Below are positions 14,152-20,276 of a DNA stretch of 20,276 nt, in pieces; the first letter of the stretch is position 1; each line of letters begins with the position of its first letter. Where the stretch lies: contig JAEWXO010000004.1 of the NCBI GenBank assembly GCA_023458875.1, positions 1-20,276 on the forward strand, given 5' to 3'. This DNA is from Bacillota bacterium (GTDB lineage: Bacteria; Bacillota; Clostridia; Oscillospirales; Ruminococcaceae). The translations under genes and the position numbers were made by a program. The notes beneath the pieces were generated by a model. The model was not told the origin of the DNA. It ran no database searches and worked only from the letters and a program-made list of their open reading frames with translations.

Positions 14152-14519
14152 AAATAGCAATTCCCGTTGAAGAAAAGACACTGAATACGCCTGTATGTGT
14201 TTCATTCGGAAGGACACCGCTTTTCGTAATATTTGATACTGAAAATGGTGAGTATGAATTTATTGATAACAGTGCTGCTGCAAGTCAGGGCGGTGCAGGG
14301 ATAAAAGCTGCCCAGCTTCTTGCTGACAATGGTGCAAATGTTATTATAACAATCCGTTGCGGTGAAAATGCAGCGGAAGTATTGAAGCCGGCAGAAATTA
14401 CGCTGTACAAGGCTGTTGATGAAACTGCCTTTGATAATATTGAAAAGTTCAGGTTAGGAGAATTATCTCTTTTGAACGATATTCACCCAGGCTTTCAGAA
14501 TCATGGAGGCAAGGAATAA
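14148..14519 (+). CDS. NifX/NafY-type dinitrogenase cofactor-binding domain protein
   Basis: A 123-residue, single-domain protein of the NifX/NifB-C-terminal family (Pfam Nitro_FeMo-Co). It shows MKIAIPVEEKTLNTPVCVSF, then FVIFDTENGEYEFIDN, GGAGIKAAQLLADNGANVII (glycine-rich turn and helix) and KAVDETAFDNIEKFRLGEL at the end. Related domains bind FeMo-co or its precursors; there are no nif structural genes here, so a different metal cluster must be meant. It overlaps genes on both sides (ATGA in front, TAATG behind). Confidence 0.93.
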   Translation: MKIAIPVEEKTLNTPVCVSFGRTPLFVIFDTENGEYEFIDNSAAASQGGAGIKAAQLLADNGANVIITIRCGENAAEVLKPAEITLYKAVDETAFDNIEKFRLGELSLLNDIHPGFQNHGGKE

Positions 14520-15352
14520 TGCAGATTGCTGTTCTCAGCGGTAAAGGCGGAACAGGTAAAACTTTTATTTCTGTCAATCTCGCATGTGTTACTGAAAATG
14601 CGGTATATGTTGATTGTGATGTAGAAGAACCTAACGGACATCTTTTCTTCAAACCTGAAATTACAGAGAAACAATCTGTTTCAGTAAATATTCCAGAATG
14701 GGACAAAACAAAATGTGCATTTTGCCGTAAGTGTGTGGATTTCTGCCGATATAATGCGCTTGCCATGATAAAAGAAAAGCTTTATGTTTTCAATGAGGTC
14801 TGTCACTCATGCGGCGGCTGTATGATATTATGTCCGCAGAAAGCTATTACCGAAAAGCCGAGAGAAATAGGAGTTGTTGAAACAGGTAAATCAGATGATG
14901 TAACAGTTCTGACAGGCTGTCTTAACACGGGAGAGGTTTCGGGCGTGCCTGTAATAAAAGCACAGCTTGAAAAGCTTGACGGAATCAGTGACACAATTAT
15001 TGACTGTCCTCCGGGAAGTGCTTGTGTTGTCATGGAAAGCATAAAAAAAGCTGATTATTGTATTCTTGTTGCAGAGCCAACATTGTTCGGAGTGCATAAT
15101 TTTCAGATGGTATTTGAGCTTGTAAAGCAGTTTAAAAAGCCGTTTGGAGCAGTTCTGAATAAGAGTATTGAAAATGATAATCCTGCAAGGAAATTCTGTG
15201 AGGCTAATAATATCCCTGTTCTCACTGAGTTTCAATATGACGAAAAGTTGGCAAAGCTTAATTCTGATGGGCTGATTGCTGTTCGTGAGTGTGAAGCTTA
15301 TGCTGAAAAATTCAGACAGCTTTTATCGGCAGTAAAGGAGGCAGTTTTATGA
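14519..15352 (+). CDS. MinD-superfamily ATPase with inserted 2[4Fe-4S] ferredoxin domain (first)
   Basis: A 277-residue soluble P-loop ATPase of the COG1149 type. The deviant Walker A GKGGTGKT is at 8-15 and DCDVEEPNGHLFF follows (32-44). Then comes the ferredoxin insert with CAFCRKCVDFC (Cys 66, 69, 72, 76) and CHSCGGCMILCP (Cys 95, 98, 101, 105). The ATPase fold resumes with IIDCPPGSACV (160-170), VAEPTLFG and AVLNKSIEND. The second copy begins four bases before this gene ends (ATGA), so the two probably form a heterodimer. Such proteins are thought to couple ATP binding to electron or Fe-S transfer, but the substrate is not established. Confidence 0.95.
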   Translation: MQIAVLSGKGGTGKTFISVNLACVTENAVYVDCDVEEPNGHLFFKPEITEKQSVSVNIPEWDKTKCAFCRKCVDFCRYNALAMIKEKLYVFNEVCHSCGGCMILCPQKAITEKPREIGVVETGKSDDVTVLTGCLNTGEVSGVPVIKAQLEKLDGISDTIIDCPPGSACVVMESIKKADYCILVAEPTLFGVHNFQMVFELVKQFKKPFGAVLNKSIENDNPARKFCEANNIPVLTEFQYDEKLAKLNSDGLIAVRECEAYAEKFRQLLSAVKEAVL

Positions 15353-16203
15353 AACAGCTCCTTATTCTAAGCGGAAAGGGCGGAACAGGTAAAACTACCG
15401 TTTCATCAGCTTTAATTGCACTAAGCGGAGCAAAAGCCTTTGCTGACTGTGATGTTGACGCACCTAATCTTCATCTTGTAACAGCACAGGATATCAAGCC
15501 GCAGACAAGTGATTATTATGGATTTCAGAAAGCATATATAGATTCTGAGAAATGCATAAAATGCGGATTGTGCGAAAAGGTATGCCGATTTAATGCGATA
15601 CATGATTTTGCTGTGAATGTTTCGAAATGTGAGGGCTGCGCGGTATGCTCTGAAATCTGCCCCGTTAATGCAATAGAAATGAAGGACTTTTCATCCGGCG
15701 AAATGATGTTATATAAAGATGAAGACAGAACATTTTCAACTGCAAAGCTTAAAACGGGAAGCGGATCGTCAGGTAAACTTGTGACAGCGGTAAAAAAACA
15801 GCTTAAAGATAATTCGGAAAATCCTGAATTTGCAATAATAGATGGTTCACCTGGAATAGGTTGTCCTGTCATTGCATCAATCAGCGGTGTTAATATGGTT
15901 CTGATTGTTGCAGAGCCTACTGTTTCAGGAATTTATGACATGAAAAGAATTATTGTAACAGCAAAAAAATTCGGCACCAAATGCGCTGTATGTATCAATA
16001 AATATGATGTTAATGAGAGTAAATCTGATGAAATTGAGGAATACTGCAATTCAATAGACATAAGAGTTTTAGGTAGAATACAGTATGATAAAACTGTTTT
16101 AATGGCAGTAAATAACTGCAAAAGTATAGCTGAATACCCTGAAAGTTCTGCTGCAAAAGCAATTGAAGAAATATGGGGTCAAATAAAAATTATATTATTT
16201 TAA
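15349..16203 (+). CDS. MinD-superfamily ATPase with inserted 2[4Fe-4S] ferredoxin domain (second)
   Basis: A 284-residue paralogue of the preceding gene with the same domain order: Walker A GKGGTGKT (9-16), DCDVDAPNLHL (33-43), ferredoxin insert with CIKCGLCEKVC (Cys 69, 72, 75, 79) and CEGCAVCSEICP (Cys 94, 97, 100, 104), then FAIIDGSPGIGCPV, VAEPTVSGIYDM and CINKYDVNE. The two copies differ clearly outside the motifs, so they are an old pair with separate roles. ATG 15349 overlaps the end of the first copy. AAAGGAGG lies inside that gene's last codons. The C-terminus WGQIKIILF replaces the more usual helical end. Confidence 0.95.
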   Translation: MKQLLILSGKGGTGKTTVSSALIALSGAKAFADCDVDAPNLHLVTAQDIKPQTSDYYGFQKAYIDSEKCIKCGLCEKVCRFNAIHDFAVNVSKCEGCAVCSEICPVNAIEMKDFSSGEMMLYKDEDRTFSTAKLKTGSGSSGKLVTAVKKQLKDNSENPEFAIIDGSPGIGCPVIASISGVNMVLIVAEPTVSGIYDMKRIIVTAKKFGTKCAVCINKYDVNESKSDEIEEYCNSIDIRVLGRIQYDKTVLMAVNNCKSIAEYPESSAAKAIEEIWGQIKIILF

Positions 16204-16215
16204 GGAGAGTTTATT

Positions 16216-16572
16216 ATGAAAATAGCAACAGCAAGCGAAGGAAAAATGGTAACAGAGCATTTCGGACATTGCGAGGGCTTCAACATTTTTGATACTGAAA
16301 ACGGAAAAATAACAGGAAGTGAATTTGTTCCGAACCCGGGACATAGACCTGGCTTTCTTCCAGTTTTCCTTGCTGATAAGGGCGTAAAGGTTATTATATC
16401 CGGTGGAATGGGACAGGGTGCAATTGATATTTTCAATGAAAAGGGCATTGAAGTTATAACTGGTGCGTCAGGTGTTGCTGAAGATGTGGTTAATAGCTAT
16501 TTGCATGGCAAGCTTAAATCAACAGGCTCTGTTTGTCATGAACATCAGCACCATGATGAATGCGGACAATAA
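16216..16572 (+). CDS. NifX-type protein with His/Cys metal-binding tail
   Basis: A 118-residue, second NifX-family protein in the operon. The core reads MKIATASEGKMVTEHFGHCE, FNIFDTENGKITGSEFV, VIISGGMGQGAIDIFNEKG and VVNSYLHGKL. Unlike the first copy, it carries FGHCEGF near the N-terminus and a C-terminal tail with Cys 107, His 108, 110, 112, 113 and Cys 116, a likely metal or cluster site. AAGGAGAG precedes ATG 16216. It is the last gene before a terminator. It may carry the finished cofactor while the first NifX binds a precursor; this is inference. Confidence 0.93.
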   Translation: MKIATASEGKMVTEHFGHCEGFNIFDTENGKITGSEFVPNPGHRPGFLPVFLADKGVKVIISGGMGQGAIDIFNEKGIEVITGASGVAEDVVNSYLHGKLKSTGSVCHEHQHHDECGQ

Positions 16573-16582
16573 GTTTTAAAAA

Positions 16583-16630
16583 GAAGCTGTATTATGCGTA
16601 AAAAGACGTAAGATACAGCTTCGTCTTTTT
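16583..16630 (+). terminator. Terminator of the operon, with an alternative hairpin
   Basis: GAAGCTGTAT (16583-16592) pairs with ATACAGCTTC (16613-16622), followed by GTCTTTTT. A second stem, AAAAAGACG (16600-16608) with CGTCTTTTT (16622-16630), uses the T run itself as its 3' arm and shares base C16622 with the first. Confidence 0.85.
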
Positions 16631-16730
16631 AAATAATAGTGTATTATTATTTGGAATAATTGTTAAACTGTTCCGATAGCTCATGTAGTAATGACGCTTA
16701 CAATTATGCTAAATGCAATACTTGCCGATA

Positions 16731-16776
16731 AAGTAATAGTCAGCCATGGATATATATCTATGGCTGACTATTACTT
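16731..16776. repeat. 46-nt palindrome
   Basis: A 17-bp perfect stem (16731-16747 / 16760-16776: AAGTAATAGTCAGCCAT and its complement) extends through GATATATATC in the middle with one G-T pair. The outer arm ATGGCTGACTATTACTT resembles the repeat-family end ATGGCTGAATAGTAACC at 12 of 17 positions. No T run follows. Confidence 0.85.
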
Positions 16777-16795
16777 GAATGTTCTTATAAACTAA

Positions 16796-16874
16796 GGAAC
16801 CGCCGTATACCGAACGGTACGTACGGTGGTGTGAGAGGTCGGCTAATCAACTAATGGTTAGCCTCCTACTCGAT
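16796..16874 (+). mobile_element. Orphan group II intron 3' end (domains V and VI)
   Basis: ACCGCCGTA (16799-16807) and TACGGTGGT (16822-16830) form the lower stem, and TACC-GAAC-GGTA the capped upper stem, of a 32-34 nt domain V hairpin with an unpaired CG on the 3' side. GGCTAA (16841-16846) / TTAGCC (16858-16863), extended by AGG/CCT, is domain VI, and the intron tail ends around CTACTCGAT (16874). The linker GTGTGAGAGGTCGG is typical of bacterial intron 3' ends. No reverse transcriptase ORF or 5' intron end (GUGYG) is found in the window, so this is a fragment. The exact 3' border is an estimate. Confidence 0.8.
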
Positions 16875-16924
16875 AAGTTATTTAAGATAATTAATTAAAA
16901 ATACATTAGTGTTTTCAATTGCTT

Positions 16925-16999
16925 TTACAGAGCCGGAATCAGAAAAACCGCACATAAAAGAATAATTCCTAAAATAATAGGGACTAATCGCCTTGACAT
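16925..16999 (-). CDS. Possible 24-residue membrane peptide behind glyS
   Basis: Minus-strand ATG (complement of 16997-16999) opens a 24-codon ORF starting MSRRLVPIILG and ending FLIPAL: two Arg then a single hydrophobic helix. AAGGATGAT lies before the start. It begins 25 bp after the glyS stop, so it could be read on the glyS mRNA. Its ribosome binding site is half hidden in the perfect palindrome CCTTCCGGAAGG (17008-17019). No homologue is known to me. It might also be the N-terminal remnant of a longer membrane protein cut off by the intron fragment. Confidence 0.4.
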   Translation of the reverse strand: MSRRLVPIILGIILLCAVFLIPAL

Positions 17000-17023
17000 A
17001 ATATCATCCTTCCGGAAGGCTTA

Positions 17024-18427
17024 TTAAAATTCCATTTTCTTTTCGAGATAAGCAACAAGATCGTTTATATTTACACGTTCCTGTTCCATTGTGTCACGGT
17101 CACGTACTGTTACACAGTTATCTTTTTCAAGAGTATCAAAATCATATGTGATACAGAAAGGTGTTCCTATTTCGTCCTGTCTGCGGTAACGTTTGCCGAT
17201 TGTTCCTGCCTCGTCAAATTCAACCATGAATTTCTTTGAAAGCATATGGTAAACTTCTTCAGCCTGTGGTGTAAGCTTCTTTACAAGAGGGAGTACTGCA
17301 GCCTTGAAAGGAGCGAGAGCAGGATGAAAATGCATTACTGTTCTTATTTCTTTTTTCTCATTGCCGTTTTTATCAACAGTAGTAAGTTCTTCTTCATCAT
17401 AAGCTTCTGTTACTATTGAAAGGAAGAGTCTTTCAACGCCGAGGGACGGTTCTATTACATATGGGATATATTTTTCATTTGTTTCAGGATCAAAGTATTC
17501 GAGTGATTTTCCGCTTGTATTTATATGCTGTGTAAGGTCGTAGTCGGTTCTGTCGGCAATACCCCAAAGCTCGCCCCAGCCGAACGGGAAGAGATATTCG
17601 AAGTCTGTTGTTGCCTTTGAATAGAAGCAAAGCTCCTCAGCATCGTGGTCACGGAGTCTCAGGTTTTCTTCCTTTATGCCGAGACTTAAGAGCCAGTCCT
17701 TACAGAAGCCTCTCCAGAATGAGAACCATTCGAGGTCAGTGCCCGGTTTGCAGAAAAATTCAAGCTCCATCTGTTCAAATTCTCTTACGCGGAATATGAA
17801 GTTACCCGGTGTAATCTCATTTCTGAATGATTTACCTATCTGTGCAACACCAAAAGGTACTTTCTTTCTGCTTGTACGCTGAATATTTGCGAAGTTTACG
17901 AAAATACCCTGTGCTGTTTCAGGACGGAGGTATATTTCTGATTTTGAATCGTCTGTTACACCCTGAAATGTCTTGAACATAAGGTTGAACTGGCGTATGT
18001 CAGTAAAGTTTGCTTTTCCGCAGTCAGGGCATGTGATTCCTTTTTCTCTGATATATGCAAGCATCTGTTCATTTGACCAGCCGCTTGGGTTTGTGCCGTC
18101 AAAGTTTTCTATAAGGTTGTCTGCTCTGTGGCGTGTGTGACATTCCTTACAGTCCATTAACGGGTCGGAAAAACCGCCTATATGACCTGAAGCTACCCAT
18201 GTCTGCGGATTCATAAGTATAGCACTGTCAAGACCGACATTGTATTTGTTTTCCTGTACAAATTTCTTAAGCCATGCTTTTTTTATGTTGTTTTTAAGCT
18301 CAACACCAAGAGGACCGTAATCCCATGTGTTTGCAAGACCGCCGTAAATTTCAGAGCCCGGGTATACAAAGCCTTTTGATTTACATAGATCAACGATTTT
18401 ATCCATAACCTTATCATTGTTTAACAT
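17024..18427 (-). CDS. glyS: Glycyl-tRNA synthetase, alpha2 type
   Basis: A 467-residue class II synthetase that charges tRNA-Gly; the dimeric (GRS1) type, not the alpha/beta enzyme. Early KSKGFVYPGSEIYGGL and WDYGPLGVELK (catalytic core, motif 1 region) are followed by a zinc knuckle with CKEC (93-96) and CPDC (133-136), LRPETAQGIFVNF (167-179), motif 2 in FRNEITPGNFIFRVREFEQM (201-220), motif 3 in GVERLFLSIV, and a C-terminal anticodon-binding domain from about PFKAAVLPLV. Length is normal. ATG 18427 has AAGGACGG upstream. Transcription starts from its own promoter with only a short leader, so there is no room for a T-box. The -strand stop is at 17024-17026. Confidence 0.97.
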   Translation of the reverse strand: MLNNDKVMDKIVDLCKSKGFVYPGSEIYGGLANTWDYGPLGVELKNNIKKAWLKKFVQENKYNVGLDSAILMNPQTWVASGHIGGFSDPLMDCKECHTRHRADNLIENFDGTNPSGWSNEQMLAYIREKGITCPDCGKANFTDIRQFNLMFKTFQGVTDDSKSEIYLRPETAQGIFVNFANIQRTSRKKVPFGVAQIGKSFRNEITPGNFIFRVREFEQMELEFFCKPGTDLEWFSFWRGFCKDWLLSLGIKEENLRLRDHDAEELCFYSKATTDFEYLFPFGWGELWGIADRTDYDLTQHINTSGKSLEYFDPETNEKYIPYVIEPSLGVERLFLSIVTEAYDEEELTTVDKNGNEKKEIRTVMHFHPALAPFKAAVLPLVKKLTPQAEEVYHMLSKKFMVEFDEAGTIGKRYRRQDEIGTPFCITYDFDTLEKDNCVTVRDRDTMEQERVNINDLVAYLEKKMEF

Positions 18428-18465
18428 AATAAAATACCGTCCTTATAAAATAGTTATCAAATTAT

Positions 18466-18494
18466 ATTTTATGATAAATAAGAGACAATGTCAA
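18466..18494 (-). promoter_or_regulatory. Promoter of glyS
   Basis: On the minus strand, TTGACA (18489-18494), 17-bp spacer, TAAAAT (18466-18471), about 40 bp before the ATG. Confidence 0.88.
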
Positions 18495-18522
18495 GTAGTT
18501 TTTGATTTTAGACATACAAATC

Positions 18523-18660
18523 GTTACTATTTAAGCCACTGCGGTTAAGTTATTTGTTTTGCGGAGACTTCAGTCCGGCACGAATCGACCGGGCTTTGCG
18601 GTCGCGCCTTTAACCTTCGGTCAGATATCCATAATTCATACATATGTTTGAATAGTAACC
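18523..18660 (+). repeat. Structured dispersed repeat, copy 3 (longest)
   Basis: A 138-nt element with terminal GTTACTATTTAA (18523-18534) and TTGAATAGTAAC (18648-18659), imperfect inverted repeats. The interior matches copy 1 closely (GGTTAAGTT, GACCGGGCTTTGCGGTCGC, TTTAACCTTCGGTCAGATAT). It forms GACCG/CGGTC and ACC-UUCG-GGU hairpins. It lies between the divergent promoters of glyS and the membrane protein gene. Confidence 0.87.
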
Positions 18661-18710
18661 GTAAAACAGTTAAAAATTAAGAAAAAACAGTGGTATTGTG
18701 TGCGCTTTTG

Positions 18711-18719
18711 TGGTATAAT
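18711..18719 (+). promoter_or_regulatory. Extended -10 promoter of the membrane protein gene
   Basis: TGG-TATAAT (18711-18719) is a strong extended -10; the -35 region 17 bp upstream (TGGTAT) is poor. It is about 54 bp before the ATG at 18773. Confidence 0.6.
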
Positions 18720-18772
18720 AATATTTTGTTTTATGGATAGTCCCATTTATTATCAACATTAGGAGGAATAAA

Positions 18773-20185
18773 ATGCTAAATAAACGTAGTGTTGGTTCAA
18801 AGGATATTTTTAAATATTTATGCTTTGCTTTTTTAATAATTCAGATACTGACGATAGTATGTCTGAACTTAACAAAATCAGAACAATTACTTGAATATGA
18901 TTCTTCGCTTGTATTGCGTCATGCTGTGGAAATGTGGTCGTATAAAACTGTTTTTTTGCCGGATTTCGGAATGACATCTTCGCTGGAGATTGATTGTGCG
19001 GCGTTCTGGGCTGCACCTCTGTATATTCTGACGAATAATATTTCGCTCTCATATACAATAGTTCATACGGTATGTCTGTTTATTGTGCTGTACACAGTAA
19101 ATGCTGTTCTTTCTCAGAATGATGTAAAACCTATGGTAAGGTTTATTACAATGTCAGTTATTATTACTCCGTATACATCCGGCCAGCTTGAGTATATGAA
19201 CATGCTTTTTATTTCAGCAGGTCAATATGAATTTCGTCTGATTACCGTTTTACTTTTGCTTTATTTTACAGGACTTGATATAAAGAAAACTCCTAAAAAG
19301 AAATGGATACCTATGATGGTACTGTTTCTGTTCTTTTTGACAGTTACTACAGTATCATGCGGTACGTATGTACCTGTTCTTATCGTAGGTCCTTTTATAT
19401 GCGGGCTGATTATCTCATGGATAATAAAAAAGAAAATCTGTGTTATTGATTTTACTACTGTTTTTTTAATGGGAAGCGGTGTAGTATCAGTAATGTCTTT
19501 AATGATACGCATTAAGATGAATATTGGTGCATCATCAAACGGGTATCTTCTTTGTGCAGCGCAGAATTTTACTGACAATCTGTTTTCATGCCTTTCAGGG
19601 ATTCTGATTATACTTGGCGGATTGCCTCAGGAAACGAATGTTGGTGCGGTTACAATATCCGGAATTGCAAGCGTGATTAAATTTTTAGGATGTATTTCAA
19701 TATTATTTTTTGTATACAGGTGCTGTACAAAGAGCGAAAAAATAAAAAAAGACAACTATTTTCTGTATTCTATATGCTTTGCGGTGTGCAATCTGCTTGT
19801 ACTTATTATTTCAGATACAAGGTATGGTTCAATTGTTTTTGAAAGTCGTTATCATATTATCTGGCTTATAGTTATTTTCATGCTGTTCGGTGTATGCCTT
19901 GACAGGTATCTGAAAACAAACAACGAAATACTTAACAGAAACCTGATAATTACTATAATTATATGCTGTCTTTTTGCAGTAAACAGTGAGAGCTACAGTA
20001 AGCTTTTTAATATGAAAAGTACGGAACTGGAGATTAAAGCCGTTGAAATATTAGAGGAAAAAAATGTTGATACGGTTTTATTCTATGACGTAACTTATGG
20101 TGCTGCGGTGTCACATGTATTGCGTGCAAAAATGCCTGAAATAAAAAGCGGCCTTTCGTCGTTTATAGTGGGTAGATCATTTTGA
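18773..20185 (+). CDS. Polytopic membrane protein, GT-C glycosyltransferase-like (tentative)
   Basis: A 470-residue protein with about ten membrane helices. After the first helix (about 15-31) the first external loop carries EYDSS (41-45) and a later DF..TSSLEID stretch; an acidic pair in this loop is common in GT-C glycosyltransferases that use lipid-linked sugars, but I see no firm family signature. The C-terminal ~55 residues (SYSKLFNMKSTELEIKAVEI onward) are soluble and end at GLSSFIVGRSF, short for a typical soluble C-domain. The last codons lie in sequence that resembles an insertion-sequence end, so the protein may be truncated. AGGAGG precedes ATG 18773. Single gene with its own promoter. 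Confidence 0.75.
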   Translation: MLNKRSVGSKDIFKYLCFAFLIIQILTIVCLNLTKSEQLLEYDSSLVLRHAVEMWSYKTVFLPDFGMTSSLEIDCAAFWAAPLYILTNNISLSYTIVHTVCLFIVLYTVNAVLSQNDVKPMVRFITMSVIITPYTSGQLEYMNMLFISAGQYEFRLITVLLLLYFTGLDIKKTPKKKWIPMMVLFLFFLTVTTVSCGTYVPVLIVGPFICGLIISWIIKKKICVIDFTTVFLMGSGVVSVMSLMIRIKMNIGASSNGYLLCAAQNFTDNLFSCLSGILIILGGLPQETNVGAVTISGIASVIKFLGCISILFFVYRCCTKSEKIKKDNYFLYSICFAVCNLLVLIISDTRYGSIVFESRYHIIWLIVIFMLFGVCLDRYLKTNNEILNRNLIITIIICCLFAVNSESYSKLFNMKSTELEIKAVEILEEKNVDTVLFYDVTYGAAVSHVLRAKMPEIKSGLSSFIVGRSF

Positions 20186-20203
20186 CCACTTGATAAAAAT
20201 CAC

Positions 20204-20257
20204 ATAATAGAGTATCATTTAATATAAAGATTAATCTACAGAAAGGTACACTATTAT
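20204..20257. repeat. Inverted repeat at the right edge
   Basis: ATAATAGAGTA (20204-20214) and TACACTATTAT (20247-20257) are reverse complements except for one base, separated by 32 nt. The right arm overlaps the start of the next ORF. Confidence 0.6.
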
Positions 20258-20276
20258 GTTTGATAATACAACACTC
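20256..20276 (+). CDS. Start of an ORF cut by the window edge
   Basis: ATG 20256 begins MFDNTTL and runs out of the window; GAAAGG (20241-20246) lies ten bases before it. Too short to identify. If the sequence around 20168 is an insertion-sequence end, this could be its transposase. Confidence 0.4.

Noticed and set aside
14148..16572. Nitrogenase accessory cluster (nif)
   Set aside because: NifX-like proteins alone do not indicate nitrogen fixation; nifHDK, nifE, nifN and nifB are absent and the neighbours are of another type.
18428..18522. T-box leader in front of glyS
   Set aside because: The promoter lies only about 40 bp before the start, leaving no room for a T-box or its terminator.
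1..20276. CRISPR array, tRNA or rRNA genes
   Set aside because: No regularly spaced direct repeats and no cloverleaf or rRNA-like sequence were seen on either strand by eye.

Overview
The window reads as the chromosome of an anaerobic, spore-forming, low-GC Firmicute of the Ruminococcaceae/Oscillospiraceae type. The basis is the A+T-rich codon use, GGAGG-type ribosome binding sites, TTGACA-17-TATAAT promoters, the divergent rpsT/gpr pair (gpr is the germination protease of endospore formers), the eukaryote/archaea-like dimeric glycyl-tRNA synthetase, and a metal-cofactor gene cluster typical of anaerobic Clostridia. Species cannot be read from the sequence alone.

Layout: (1) 1-560, a palindromic repeat next to a membrane-anchored ORF that has lost its start. 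(2) 857-6798, housekeeping genes, mostly single transcription units with their own promoters and terminators: tcdA, a SulP-STAS anion transporter, a YgjP-like metallopeptidase, a lipoprotein, rpsT on the minus strand and gpr. (3) 7182-11343, a zinc-uptake operon under one promoter with an overlapping Fur-type operator: Fur/Zur regulator, small Cys-motif membrane protein, ZnuA, a decayed small gene, ZnuC, ZnuB and a second lipoprotein. (4) 11400-11710, a remnant of an ISAs1-type transposase. (5) 11749-16630, a DUF134 regulator followed by an operon of MBL-fold hydrolase, flavin reductase remnant, internally deleted Mrp/NBP35 ATPase, C_GCAxxG_C_C protein, NifX-like protein, two MinD-type ATPases with inserted 2x[4Fe-4S] ferredoxin domains, and a second NifX-like protein with a His/Cys tail. 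(6) 16631-17023, a non-coding stretch holding a 46-nt palindrome and an orphan group II intron 3' end (domains V and VI), then a possible 24-residue membrane peptide behind glyS. (7) 17024-20276, glyS on the minus strand, a polytopic GT-C-like membrane protein, and what may be the edge of an insertion sequence.

How the genes work together: the zinc operon looks self-contained, with a sensor, ABC importer and two accessory surface proteins. The DUF134 locus has almost identical core promoter/operator sequences in front of the regulator and in front of the operon, so the regulator probably controls both. Its enzymes (paired Fe-S ATPases, two small NifX carriers, a Cys-rich C_GCAxxG protein, an MBL hydrolase) suggest handling of a metal or Fe-S cofactor; the substrate is unknown, and this is the best candidate for an undescribed system here. 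Two members (flavin reductase and Mrp) are decayed, so the system is either being simplified or those functions are supplied elsewhere.

Three copies of a 116-138 nt repeat (two plus, one inverted) lie in intergenic regions. They share terminal GTTACTATTCAGCC / GGCTGAATAGTAAC sequences and a UUCG-capped hairpin with a compensatory base-pair change, which points to a mobile element family that encodes a folded RNA.
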